From: an uncultured Amaricoccus sp.
GTDB taxonomy: Bacteria > Pseudomonadota > Alphaproteobacteria > Rhodobacterales > Rhodobacteraceae
NCBI RefSeq assembly: GCF_937891315.1
Contig: NZ_CALAGI010000108.1
Coordinates: 1-23,501 of the forward strand
Length of the DNA: 23,501 bases
Direction of reading: 5' to 3'
The position numbers and the translations under genes are program-made. The notes beneath the pieces were generated by a model. It saw nothing but the letters and a program-made list of their open reading frames with translations, was not told the DNA's origin and did not search any database. This document shows, piece by piece, positions 1-7,296 of the stretch; position 1 is the stretch's first letter, and every line of letters begins with the position of its first letter.

Positions 1-78
1 GCCGGCTCGTCCGCTCCAGAGTCTTGATTTAGCGCAATATCTTAGCCACCAGACGATCCCGTCTGGTTGGACATTGCC
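1..78. other. Spacer downstream of pstB with a short hairpin
   Basis: This is non-coding sequence after the pstB stop as far as can be seen. It contains a 7-bp perfect stem (CCAGACG at 49-55, CGTCTGG at 60-66) with a 4-nt loop. Read on the minus strand, the direction of pst transcription, the hairpin is not followed by a run of T, so it is not a classical intrinsic terminator. It may be an attenuating or RNA-stabilising hairpin before a further gene. In most alphaproteobacteria pstB is followed by phoU and phoB, which would start left of position 1; that is inference, since none of it is in the window. Confidence 0.4.
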
Positions 79-900
79 CTAGCCGATCTTGCCGGTAATA
101 TAGTCCTCGGTCTGCTTCTCGCGCGGGCGAGAGAAGATGTCCTCGGTCCGGCCTTCCTCGATCAGCTTGCCCAGATGGAAGAAGGCGGTGCGCTGGCTGA
201 CGCGCGCCGCCTGTTGCATCGAATGGGTGACGATGACGATCGTGTAGTTGGCCCGCAGCTCGTCGATCAGCTCCTCGATGATCGCGGTGGCGATCGGATC
301 GAGCGCCGAAGCCGGCTCGTCCATCAGGAGCACTTCGGGGCGGGTGGCGATGGCGCGGGCGATGCAGAGCCGCTGCTGCTGGCCGCCGGAGAGACTGGTG
401 CCGGGCTCGGCGAGCCGGTCCTTCACCTCGTTCCAGAGACCCGCGCGCTTGAGCGAACTGACCACGACGGCCTCGAGCTCGGCCTTGTCGCGGGTCATGC
501 CGTGGATCCGCGGGCCATAGGCGACATTCTCGAAGATCGACTTCGGGAAGGGGTTCGGCTTCTGGAACACCATCCCGACCCGGGCGCGCAACTCGACCAC
601 ATCGACCTCGGGGTCGTAGATGTCCATCGTGTCGAGCAGGATCGAGCCGGTGACGCGGCAGATCGCGATCGTGTCGTTCATGCGGTTTATGGTGCGCAGG
701 AACGTCGACTTGCCGCAGCCCGACGGGCCGATCAGCGACGTGACCTGGTTCGCGGGGATATCGAGGCCGACGCCGAAAAGCGCCTGCTTCTCGCCGTAGA
801 AGACGGACACATCGCGCGCGCGGACCTTGACCATCGCCGGGGCGGCGGCCGGGGCCGTGGGGGATACCGAGGCGGCGCGGGACTCAAGCACCATGGTCAT
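79..900 (-). CDS. pstB: Phosphate ABC transporter ATP-binding protein PstB
   Basis: This cytoplasmic ATPase powers the PstSCAB phosphate importer. The 273-residue protein has Walker A GPSGCGKS at residues 58-65, the ABC signature LSGGQQQ at 170-176, Walker B LLMDE at 191-195 and the switch histidine H226 in VTHS. The N-terminal 25 residues are Ala/Pro-rich and outside the family core, so an internal ATG at M23 (MVKVRARDV) is possible. The ATG at 900 is preceded by GAGGAAAAGAG, which favours the longer form or the Met two codons later. It lies 19 bp after the pstA stop as the last transporter gene of the operon. Length and motifs are normal for the family, and the identity is secure. Confidence 0.97.
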   Translation of the reverse strand: MTMVLESRAASVSPTAPAAAPAMVKVRARDVSVFYGEKQALFGVGLDIPANQVTSLIGPSGCGKSTFLRTINRMNDTIAICRVTGSILLDTMDIYDPEVDVVELRARVGMVFQKPNPFPKSIFENVAYGPRIHGMTRDKAELEAVVVSSLKRAGLWNEVKDRLAEPGTSLSGGQQQRLCIARAIATRPEVLLMDEPASALDPIATAIIEELIDELRANYTIVIVTHSMQQAARVSQRTAFFHLGKLIEEGRTEDIFSRPREKQTEDYITGKIG

Positions 901-919
901 CTCTTTTCCTCATTCGGCG

Positions 920-2203
920 CTACCAGGTCCGTTCGAGCCGCTGGCGCAGGAAGATCGCGATCGCATTCATCACGATGAGAAAGCCGAGCAGGACGAGGAT
1001 CGCGGCCGAGGTTCGGGACGCGAAGCCGCGTTCGGGGCTGTCGGCCCAGATATAGATCTGGGTGGGCAGCGCCGTCGAGGCCTCCAGGACGCCGCCGGGC
1101 GGGTTGGTGATGAAGGCGTTCATGCCGATCAGGAGAAGTGGCGCGGTTTCGCCGAGCGCGTGGGCGAGACCGATGATGGTGCCGGTCAGGATGCCGGGCA
1201 GGGCGAGCGGCAGGACATGATGCATCACCACCTGATGCTTCGAGGCGCCGACGCCATAGGCCGCCTCGCGGATCGAGGGCGGCACCGCCTTCAGCGCGTT
1301 GCGGGTGACGATGATGATGGTGGGCAGCGTCATCAGGCTGAGCACCATGCCGCCGACCAGCGGCGCCGAGCGTGGCAGGCCGAAGATCTGGATGAAGACC
1401 GCGAGACCAAGCAGGCCGAAGACGATCGAGGGGACGGCGGCGAGATTGTTGATATTGATCTCGATGAGGTCGGTGATCCGGTTGCGGGGCGCGAATTCCT
1501 CGAGATAGACCGCCGCCGCGATACCGACCGGGAAGCTGATCACGAAACAGACGAGCAGCACGTAGAACGAGCCGACGATGGCCCCGGCGAGGCCGGCTGT
1601 CTCTGGGAAACGGCTGTTGGAATTGGTGAAGAGCCCCCAGTTGAAGGGCCGCGACACCCGGTCCTGGGCGACGAGCTGGTCGAACCATCCGATTTGCTCG
1701 TTGGTGACGCGGCGGCGATCCTCGGGCGTGTCGCGATCGACGAGGCCCTTGTTCAACTGGTCGAACGGGTCGGAGGCGGGGATTTCGAGGGTGAGAGTGC
1801 CGCCGATCACGCTCGGGTCGGCCACGACGACGTCGCGGACCATGAACTGCGTGTTGGGCGTCAGGATGCCGGCGATCGCCTTGGCCTCGGCCGGTGAGCG
1901 CGGGCCGGGCAGCAGTGCTGCGACGCCGTTCTGAGTGATCTTGCGGAAATTGCCCTTTTCCGGCTGCGCCGGATCGACGAGGTCCGCCGGAATGGCGAAA
2001 TCGACGCGAACCATCGTCTGGGTGAAGGCCGGATAGCCGCCGATGACCAGGGTGGTGATCAGGACGCCGAGGAGCCCGAGCGCGGTCAGGATCGCCGCCA
2101 TGCCATAGGCGCGCAGCCTGCGGTCCGCCGCGTAGCGTCGCCGGCGGTGGGCGGCGGCGGCGGCGGTGGAACTCGGATGCGGCGGAGCGGCGGTATCGGT
2201 CAT
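920..2203 (-). CDS. pstA: Phosphate ABC transporter permease PstA
   Basis: This inner-membrane permease subunit pairs with PstC to form the phosphate channel. It has 427 residues, longer than the roughly 300 of E. coli PstA but usual for alphaproteobacteria. The extra length is a charged, Ala/Arg-rich N-terminus, a first membrane helix at about 34-56 and a large periplasmic segment (about 57-190) before the permease core. The core has several hydrophobic helices and the cytoplasmic ABC-coupling loop around EAAYGVGASKHQVVMHHVLP. It ends in a membrane helix and ERTW. The ATG at 2203 has no clear Shine-Dalgarno sequence, but the pstC stop is only 10 bp upstream, so translation is probably coupled. 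Confidence 0.95.
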   Translation of the reverse strand: MTDTAAPPHPSSTAAAAAHRRRRYAADRRLRAYGMAAILTALGLLGVLITTLVIGGYPAFTQTMVRVDFAIPADLVDPAQPEKGNFRKITQNGVAALLPGPRSPAEAKAIAGILTPNTQFMVRDVVVADPSVIGGTLTLEIPASDPFDQLNKGLVDRDTPEDRRRVTNEQIGWFDQLVAQDRVSRPFNWGLFTNSNSRFPETAGLAGAIVGSFYVLLVCFVISFPVGIAAAVYLEEFAPRNRITDLIEININNLAAVPSIVFGLLGLAVFIQIFGLPRSAPLVGGMVLSLMTLPTIIIVTRNALKAVPPSIREAAYGVGASKHQVVMHHVLPLALPGILTGTIIGLAHALGETAPLLLIGMNAFITNPPGGVLEASTALPTQIYIWADSPERGFASRTSAAILVLLGFLIVMNAIAIFLRQRLERTW

Positions 2204-2213
2204 CGGTGGCGGG

Positions 2214-3590
2214 TCAATCGTATTGTTCGCGATAGCGCCGCACGATGGTGAGCGCGATCACATTGAGGCAGAGAGTGGCGATGAAGAGCACGAGGCCGAG
2301 CGCGAAGGCGGCCAGCGTTTTTGGGCTGTCGAACTCGGTGTCGCCGACCAGCATGGTGACGATCTGCACCGTCACCGTCGTGACGGAATCCAGCGGATTG
2401 ATGGTCATCGAGGCGATGAGGCCAGCCGCCATGACGACGATCATCGTTTCGCCGATCGCGCGACTGAGGCCGAGGAGGATGCCGCCCATGATCCCGGGAA
2501 TCGCAGCGGGCAGCAGGACGTGGGTCATGGTTTCCGCCGGGGTCGCGCCCATGGCGAGCGAGCCGTCGCGCAGGCTGCGCGGCACCGCGCGGAGCGCGTC
2601 GTCGCTGAGCGAGGAGACGAAGGGGATGATCATCACGCCCATGACCACCCCGGCCGCCAGCGCGGAGTTCGGCGAGGTGGCGAGGCCGAGGAGCGAGCCG
2701 CTGGCGCGGATCGCGGGTGCCACGGTCAGGACGGCGAAGAAGCCGTAGACCACGGTCGGAACGCCGGCGAGCACTTCGAGCATCGGTTTCACGAAGGCGC
2801 GGATCCGGGCGTCGGCGTATTCCACCAGATAGATCGCGGTCAGGAGGCCGATCGGGACCGCCACCGCCATGGCGATCACCGAGATCACCAGCGTTCCGAG
2901 GAAGACGGGCACCGCGCCGAAGGCCCCGGCGCCGGCGATCTGGTCGGCGCGGATGGCGATCTGCGGCTCCCATCGCAGGCCGAAGAAGAACTCGTGGGCG
3001 GGGACCAGGCGGAAGAAAGCCGAGGCTTCGTAGACCAGCGAGGCGATGATGCCGAGCGTGGTCAGGATCGCCACCAGCGAGCAGGCGATCATGAAGCCGG
3101 AAAGCGCCTTCTCGACCCGGTTGCGGGCGCGAAACCTCGGGGTCAGCCGCCGCGTCGCGACGAAAAGACCGATCAGCATCAGCGCGAGGGCGACGACGAC
3201 CATCGCCGCGGTGGCTATCGTGTTCCAGCGGCCGAGGTCGGCGGCGGCCGCGGCGATCTCGGGCGAGGGCTCCTTGAACAGGCGGCCGGCGGCGACGTTG
3301 TGGATTTCCGGGACGACGAGGTCGCGGTCCGCCGGGGCGAGGCCATCGAGAAATCCGGCAGGCAGGCGCGCGAGAAGCAGGTGGTCGATGACCGCGCCCC
3401 GCAGGCTGATCCAGAGCAGGACCAGCGCCAGCGCCGGTACGCCCACCCAGATCGCCACATAGGCGCCGTGATAGCTTGGGACGGAATGCATGTCGGCGCC
3501 GGAGGCGGCGAAGCGCCGGCCCGCCGCCCCGCCCACGTAGTAGGCGACAAGCGACATCACGAGGATTGTCAGGAAGAGATAGCCGAGCAC
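2214..3590 (-). CDS. pstC: Phosphate ABC transporter permease PstC
   Basis: This is the second membrane subunit of the phosphate importer, about 458 residues. It has an N-terminal membrane helix (LGYLFLTILVMSLVAYYVGG), a second helix at about 45-65, a long extracytoplasmic region and a C-terminal permease core with the coupling loop RDGSLAMGATPAETMTHVLLPAAIPG. I place the start at GTG 3590, which puts the first helix directly at the N-terminus as in alphaproteobacterial PstC; AGGA lies 11 nt upstream. The open frame extends to a TTG at 3647. Using that would translate a GC-rich palindrome (3615-3640) into an unconserved Gly/Arg/Ser leader, so I consider it less likely. The start is the only real uncertainty. 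Confidence 0.93.
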   Translation of the reverse strand: MLGYLFLTILVMSLVAYYVGGAAGRRFAASGADMHSVPSYHGAYVAIWVGVPALALVLLWISLRGAVIDHLLLARLPAGFLDGLAPADRDLVVPEIHNVAAGRLFKEPSPEIAAAAADLGRWNTIATAAMVVVALALMLIGLFVATRRLTPRFRARNRVEKALSGFMIACSLVAILTTLGIIASLVYEASAFFRLVPAHEFFFGLRWEPQIAIRADQIAGAGAFGAVPVFLGTLVISVIAMAVAVPIGLLTAIYLVEYADARIRAFVKPMLEVLAGVPTVVYGFFAVLTVAPAIRASGSLLGLATSPNSALAAGVVMGVMIIPFVSSLSDDALRAVPRSLRDGSLAMGATPAETMTHVLLPAAIPGIMGGILLGLSRAIGETMIVVMAAGLIASMTINPLDSVTTVTVQIVTMLVGDTEFDSPKTLAAFALGLVLFIATLCLNVIALTIVRRYREQYD

Positions 3591-3614
3591 GGGCGGGCAT
3601 GTCCTCGCGAAAGA

Positions 3615-3640
3615 GGGGGCGCGGATCGATCCGCGCCCCC
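3615..3640 (-). promoter_or_regulatory. Perfect palindrome (hairpin) between pstS and pstC
   Basis: A 26-nt perfect palindrome (13 + 13, centred between 3627 and 3628; left arm GGGGGCGCGGATC) lies between the pstS stop and the proposed pstC start. On the transcribed (minus) strand it is followed by TCTTT. Such a hairpin could terminate part of the transcripts or protect the 3' end of pstS mRNA. Either effect would give more binding protein than permease, a known pattern in binding-protein-dependent importers. That function is inferred from position. Confidence 0.6.
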
Positions 3641-3649
3641 CGCTCAAGG

Positions 3650-4684
3650 TCAGTTGAAGCGGTCGAGCCTGGTTCCGGCGGCGACCGAGGCGCGCACTTC
3701 CTCGCGCCCGGCATCCGACAGCGGGATCAGGCCACGCTCAGGCAGATAGCCGTCCGGGCCGAAGCTCTCCTCCGAGACATATTCGGTGAGGAACTCGTCG
3801 AGGCCGGGGATCACGCCGCGATGGGCGTTCTTGACGTAGATATAGAGCGGGCGCGAGACCGCGTAGGCGCCCGAGACGATGGTCTCGGCGTTTGGCGCGA
3901 CGCCATCCACCGCGACGGCCTTCAGCTTGTCGGTGTTCTCGTAGAGGAACGAATAGCCGAAGATGCCGAGCGTGGTCGGGTCGGATTCCAGCCGCTGCAC
4001 GATGAGATTGTCATTCTCGCCAGCCTCGATGAAGGGTCCGTCCTGGCGCATCCGCTCGCAGACCTCGGCCTCGCGGCTCTCGTCCAGCGCCTCGATCGCC
4101 GGGAAGGTCGCGCAACCCTCGTGCATGACGAGTTCGACGAAGGCGTCGCGGGTGCCCGAGGTCGGCGGCGGGCCGAACACCTGGATCGCGCTGTCCGGCA
4201 GGGACGCGTCGATGTCGGACCATTTCCGGAACGGATTCGGGACGATCCTGCCGTCCACTTCGACCTCGGATGCGAGCGCCTGGAAGATCCGCGCCTTGCT
4301 GAGATCCATGTCCGGGCTGTTGATCGAATGCGCGATCGACAGGCCGTCGTAGCCGAGCAGAACCTCGGTGACGTTATCGACGCCCTTGGCGACGCAAGCC
4401 TCGTATTCGGAAGCCTTGATCGCGCGCGAGGCGCCGGTGATGTCGGGGAACTGCGGGCCGACGCCGCCGCAGAAGATCTTCATACCCCCGCCGGTGCCGG
4501 TCGATTCGACCACCGGCGCGGGGCCGCCGGTCATGCCCGCGAACTGCTCGGCCACGGCCTGGGTATAGGGAAACACCGTGGAGGAGCCGACGATCCGGAT
4601 CTGATCGCGGGACTGCGCCAACGCGCCGGCCGCCGTCGCGGCCAGGATGGCCAGGGCGGCGCCGGACCTAGCGGCGTGTTTCAT
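3650..4684 (-). CDS. pstS: Periplasmic phosphate-binding protein PstS
   Basis: This is the periplasmic receptor that delivers phosphate to PstCA, 344 residues. It has a cleavable signal peptide (hydrophobic stretch at about 8-22, likely cut after ALA at 23). The mature protein starts with the typical phosphate-site segment IVGSSTVFPYTQAVAEQF, followed by ESTGTGGGMKIFCGG, DITGASRAIK and PPTSGTRDAF, all PstS landmarks. ATG at 4684 has AGAGGAC at good spacing. It is the first gene of the pst operon. A Pho box about 120 bp upstream suggests PhoB control under phosphate limitation. It belongs to the PstS family of Sphingomonad/Rhodospirillales type (TVFPYT) rather than the shorter enteric form; this subtype call is from memory. 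Confidence 0.96.
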   Translation of the reverse strand: MKHAARSGAALAILAATAAGALAQSRDQIRIVGSSTVFPYTQAVAEQFAGMTGGPAPVVESTGTGGGMKIFCGGVGPQFPDITGASRAIKASEYEACVAKGVDNVTEVLLGYDGLSIAHSINSPDMDLSKARIFQALASEVEVDGRIVPNPFRKWSDIDASLPDSAIQVFGPPPTSGTRDAFVELVMHEGCATFPAIEALDESREAEVCERMRQDGPFIEAGENDNLIVQRLESDPTTLGIFGYSFLYENTDKLKAVAVDGVAPNAETIVSGAYAVSRPLYIYVKNAHRGVIPGLDEFLTEYVSEESFGPDGYLPERGLIPLSDAGREEVRASVAAGTRLDRFN

Positions 4685-4778
4685 CGGAAGTCCTCTCGGG
4701 CTGCGTGAACGGCGTCACGAACGAACAGGGACGGAGCCGAAAGACCCCGCCGGAGCGCGCAGACCCTAGAGCGTTCCG

Positions 4779-4796
4779 ATGATGCTTGTGCATCAT
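4779..4796. repeat. Inverted repeat ATGATGC-TTGT-GCATCAT
   Basis: This is a 7-bp perfect inverted repeat with a 4-nt spacer, between the Pho box and pstS. On the plus strand it is followed by TTTT, which gives it a terminator-like look, but no plus-strand gene precedes it. On the minus strand it would sit at the start of, or just before, the pstS leader. The flanking CTAGAGCGTTCCGATGATGC resembles one arm of short dispersed intergenic palindromes common in alphaproteobacteria. That comparison is from memory. Confidence 0.45.
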
Positions 4797-4800
4797 TTTT

Positions 4801-4818
4801 GCGACAAATTAATGACGC
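4801..4818 (-). promoter_or_regulatory. Pho box upstream of pstS
   Basis: On the minus strand the sequence reads GTCATTAATTTGTCGCAA. It has two GTC(A/G) half-sites with an 11-bp repeat distance and an A/T-rich spacer, close to the PhoB consensus (C)TGTCATAAAT(C)TGTCACA. It lies about 120 bp upstream of the pstS ATG in the right orientation. PhoB binding here would activate the pst operon when phosphate is scarce. I did not find a clear -10 element to go with it. Confidence 0.72.
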
Positions 4819-4870
4819 GGCAAGCTTTTGAAATTTCGTGATTTATGGACTGAACCGGTCGAGGTGCGCG

Positions 4871-6568
4871 TCACGCGCCCGCGCGCGGCGGATCGATCCC
4901 GCCGCGAGGGGCGGTCGGGGCGTCGATATGGGAGGCGTTCCGGCGGACCACGGACCAGATCATGCGGCGCAGCCGTTCTATTTCGATCGGCTTGGTGATG
5001 AACTCGTCCATGCCGACTTCTCGCGCGCGGTCGCGGTTCTCCAGCATCGCATCGGCCGACAGGGCGATGATCGGCGTGCGGCCGCGCGACTGCGCATGCT
5101 CGCGCCGACGGAGTTCACGCGTGGTCTCGAAGCCGTCGAGTACCGGCATCTCGATATCCATGAGCACCACGTCGTATGGCCGCTTCTCCCAGGCGGTCAG
5201 GGCCTCGGCGCCTTGGCTCACCATGTCGAAGGTCATCCCGAGCTTGCGCAGGAAGAGGGTGAACACGAATTGGTTGGTCGCATTGTCCTCGACGACGAGG
5301 ACATGGGGCACGCCGAGTTCCTCGGGATCGTCGTCGTCGACATCGGCGTGGACCTCGGGCGCGTCGACCGTGCGGGTCGGCAACTCGACCAGGAAACGCG
5401 AGCCGCGGCCAAGACGGCTCTCGACGCGGATGCCGCCGTCCATCTGCTGGCAGAGGCGCTTGGCGATTGCGAGGCCGAGGCCGGTGCCGCCGAACCGCCG
5501 CGTGGTGGAACTGTCCGCCTGCACGAAGGGTTGGAACAGCTTCTCGATCGCTTCGGCCGACATGCCGATCCCGGTGTCGGTGACGCAAATGCGCAGGACC
5601 TGCCCCTCCGGCTGGTCCAGCACCGAAACCTCGACCAGGACGCGCCCGGAATCGGTGAACTTGATGGCGTTGGCGATGAGATTGACCAGGATCTGGCGGA
5701 TGCGCACCGGATCGCCCTCGCAATAGGGCTCGGGCGCGGTGACTTTCATCTCGAGCGTCAGACCCTTGGTGGAGGCGAGCGGCGTGAACAGCACGCGCGC
5801 CGCCTGGGCGAGGTCGGGCAGGTTGAAGGTGGTGGTTTCAATGTCGATCTGGCCCGCCTCGATCTTCGAGAGATCGAGGACGTCGTTCAGGATGTCCATC
5901 AGCGACTCCCCCGACGTGATCATCACGTCGAGGATTTCCGTCTGTTCGGGCGACAGTTCGGTGCCGGCGAGGATCGAGGCGAGGCCCAGCACGCCATTCA
6001 TCGGCGTCCGGATCTCGTGGCTCATCGTGGCGAGGAAGGCGCTCTTGGCGAGATTGGCCTGTTCCGCCGCCTTCTTCTGTTCCCGCAGCGCGGCGGCGAG
6101 CGCGCGCGCCTCGTCAAGCAGGCCGGAGCGCATTTCCGCGGCGAGCAGCATGTCGAGCGTGCCGTCGGTCGGAGAGAAATCCGAGAACTGAAGCTGCGGT
6201 CCGCTGTCGACCTTCTCGACATCCGGAATGTGGCCGAGCATCAGCCAGATGCCGTCACGCCGCACGAGCGGTATGCCGCGCATCCGCAGCGCGCGGGGTG
6301 GTATCATGCGTACGATGATGGGCCGTCCGTGGGTGCGCAAGGCATCGACGTTTTCGACCTGAGCCGGGCGCTCGACGCGGAAGCGCGAGAAAAACGCCGA
6401 ACCGACGAGGTCGGGCGCGGAATGTTCGATGATCGAAGGGCCGGCGGCGATGATGCACCCGTCCGAACCGAGGTGAAGATAGGCGGGGAACAGAACCGAC
6501 AATTCGGTCTCATCGAGCATCAGGGCTCCCTGCTCGGAACCGACGATCGCGCGGATCCTATGCATCAT
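4871..6568 (-). CDS. HNOBA-domain hybrid histidine kinase (H-NOX partner)
   Basis: This is a soluble hybrid sensor kinase of 565 residues with no membrane segment. Residues about 20-150 look like an HNOBA domain (haem NO-binding associated, as in soluble guanylate cyclase): VLFPAYLHLGSDGCI near the start and LQFSDFSPTDGTLDMLL at the end. A coiled coil (about 150-178) leads to the dimerisation/phosphoacceptor helix SHEIRTPMNG with H184. The ATPase domain follows (N box NLIANAIKF, DTGIGM, GGTGLGLAI), then a receiver domain (about 420-540) with phosphoacceptor D471 in LMDIEMP. The ATG at 6568 overlaps the H-NOX stop by 11 bp, so the two are translationally coupled. By analogy with H-NOX-associated hybrid kinases, NO-bound H-NOX should modulate autophosphorylation. 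No phosphotransfer protein is encoded nearby. Confidence 0.92.
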   Translation of the reverse strand: MMHRIRAIVGSEQGALMLDETELSVLFPAYLHLGSDGCIIAAGPSIIEHSAPDLVGSAFFSRFRVERPAQVENVDALRTHGRPIIVRMIPPRALRMRGIPLVRRDGIWLMLGHIPDVEKVDSGPQLQFSDFSPTDGTLDMLLAAEMRSGLLDEARALAAALREQKKAAEQANLAKSAFLATMSHEIRTPMNGVLGLASILAGTELSPEQTEILDVMITSGESLMDILNDVLDLSKIEAGQIDIETTTFNLPDLAQAARVLFTPLASTKGLTLEMKVTAPEPYCEGDPVRIRQILVNLIANAIKFTDSGRVLVEVSVLDQPEGQVLRICVTDTGIGMSAEAIEKLFQPFVQADSSTTRRFGGTGLGLAIAKRLCQQMDGGIRVESRLGRGSRFLVELPTRTVDAPEVHADVDDDDPEELGVPHVLVVEDNATNQFVFTLFLRKLGMTFDMVSQGAEALTAWEKRPYDVVLMDIEMPVLDGFETTRELRRREHAQSRGRTPIIALSADAMLENRDRAREVGMDEFITKPIEIERLRRMIWSVVRRNASHIDAPTAPRGGIDPPRAGA

Positions 6569-7103
6569 GGATGATCCGCGTGATCTCGAACACGACCCCG
6601 TCGGGGCAGGCGCCGTAGTCGATCGTCACCGATTCATCGAACCGCTCGGCGACGGCGCTGAGAATGCCCTGCACGAAGGGTTCGAGGCCGTCGCGTTCTG
6701 AAACATAGAGCACCTGGATGTGCCGGGAGTCGGATTCCAGCACCTGGAAGGAGGGCAGGGAGGCGAGCGGCATGTTCGACTTGATGCTCGCATGCATCCG
6801 GTCGAGGTTCTCGATGAAGCTTTCGAGATCGTCGCCCGCCATGCGCAGGACGCGACCATAGGCCGACGCGCCGGCGAAGGTGATCCAGAAGCGGCCGAAT
6901 TCGTACAGCGCCTGGTCGATCGGCAGGGAAAGCCGCTTGGAAATGACATTGACCAGCGACAGCGTATCGGCGTCGGAATAGTAGTCGACGCCGATGAAAT
7001 GGTGGCCGGACAGCCCGTGCGACGCGGCCAGGGCTTCCCATTCCGCCTCGCCGAGATGCGCGACGGCCATGTCCCGCGCCGCCTGATGGATCATCCCGTA
7101 CAC
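6558..7103 (-). CDS. hnoX: H-NOX haem nitric oxide sensor
   Basis: This is a soluble haem protein that senses NO. From the GTG at 7103 the protein is 181 residues and begins MYGMIHQA, matching the family's canonical MYG start. Haem-pocket residues are present: proximal H104 in LDRMHASI, haem-distorting P117, and the propionate-binding motif YxSxR as Y133, S135, R137. The position equivalent to the O2-stabilising Tyr140 of Thermoanaerobacter H-NOX is P142, which predicts an NO-selective, non-O2-binding sensor. The downstream kinase carries the matching HNOBA domain and overlaps its 3' end. It is divergent from the NOS gene, so its likely ligand source is next door. Identity is secure; NO selectivity is inferred from one position. 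Confidence 0.94.
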   Translation of the reverse strand: MYGMIHQAARDMAVAHLGEAEWEALAASHGLSGHHFIGVDYYSDADTLSLVNVISKRLSLPIDQALYEFGRFWITFAGASAYGRVLRMAGDDLESFIENLDRMHASIKSNMPLASLPSFQVLESDSRHIQVLYVSERDGLEPFVQGILSAVAERFDESVTIDYGACPDGVVFEITRIIHDA

Positions 7104-7115
7104 TGCCTGCCTCTC
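7104..7115 (-). promoter_or_regulatory. Ribosome binding site deciding the GTG start of hnoX
   Basis: On the minus strand GGAGAGG is followed by six bases (CAGGCA) and then GTG at 7103. An ATG lies further upstream at 7118, but it has no purine-rich sequence before it and its codons would include this Shine-Dalgarno. The GTG also gives the conserved MYG N-terminus. Both lines of evidence support the shorter protein. Confidence 0.8.
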
Positions 7116-7216
7116 CATCGATCGCGGCCACCGGAGGGCGGCGGAGCACGAGCGGCACCTTCCCGGGCCTTGCGCGGATGCTCTGCCACGGCCGTGTTGG
7201 CGATGCGTTAACAACT

Positions 7217-7235
7217 ATTGGGATAGTATTCCAAT
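7217..7235. promoter_or_regulatory. Operator-like dyad in the hnoX/NOS divergent spacer
   Basis: ATTGGGATAGTATTCCAAT is a 19-bp dyad centred on 7226, with 9-bp arms and one mismatch. It lies in the A/T-rich middle of the 193-bp spacer between the divergent starts (7103 and 7297). It does not match the FNR/NnrR pattern (TTG-N8-CAA; here the gap is 11) or the NsrR consensus. The symmetry and placement fit a dimeric regulator that could act on both promoters, but the protein is unknown. I could not assign reliable -35/-10 elements. Confidence 0.5.
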
Positions 7236-7236
7236 G

Positions 7237-7253
7237 GTTAAACGGTGGTTAAC
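7237..7253. promoter_or_regulatory. CtrA-type site TTAA-N7-TTAA upstream of NOS
   Basis: GTTAAACGGTGGTTAAC contains TTAA at 7238-7241 and at 7249-7252, separated by exactly seven bases, the full consensus for the alphaproteobacterial cell-cycle/motility regulator CtrA. A third GTTAAC stands at 7207-7212. The site is 44 bp before the NOS ATG and 134 bp before the hnoX start. CtrA is known to control pili and motility genes in many alphaproteobacteria; control of NOS here is inference from the motif. Confidence 0.5.
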
Positions 7254-7296
7254 GAATGCGCGCGCAAGCGAAAAAGGATTGGCGAGGGGTTGAGTG

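Noticed and set aside
2166..3749. Long plus-strand open frames opposite pstC/pstA/pstS
   Set aside because: They are Arg/Gly/Asp/His-rich shadows across pst gene boundaries, with no domains and no ribosome sites.
7217..7235. The dyad as an FNR/NnrR-type or NsrR site
   Set aside because: The TTG...CAA spacing is 11, where 8 is needed, and the arms do not match the NsrR consensus. It is kept only as an unassigned operator-like dyad.
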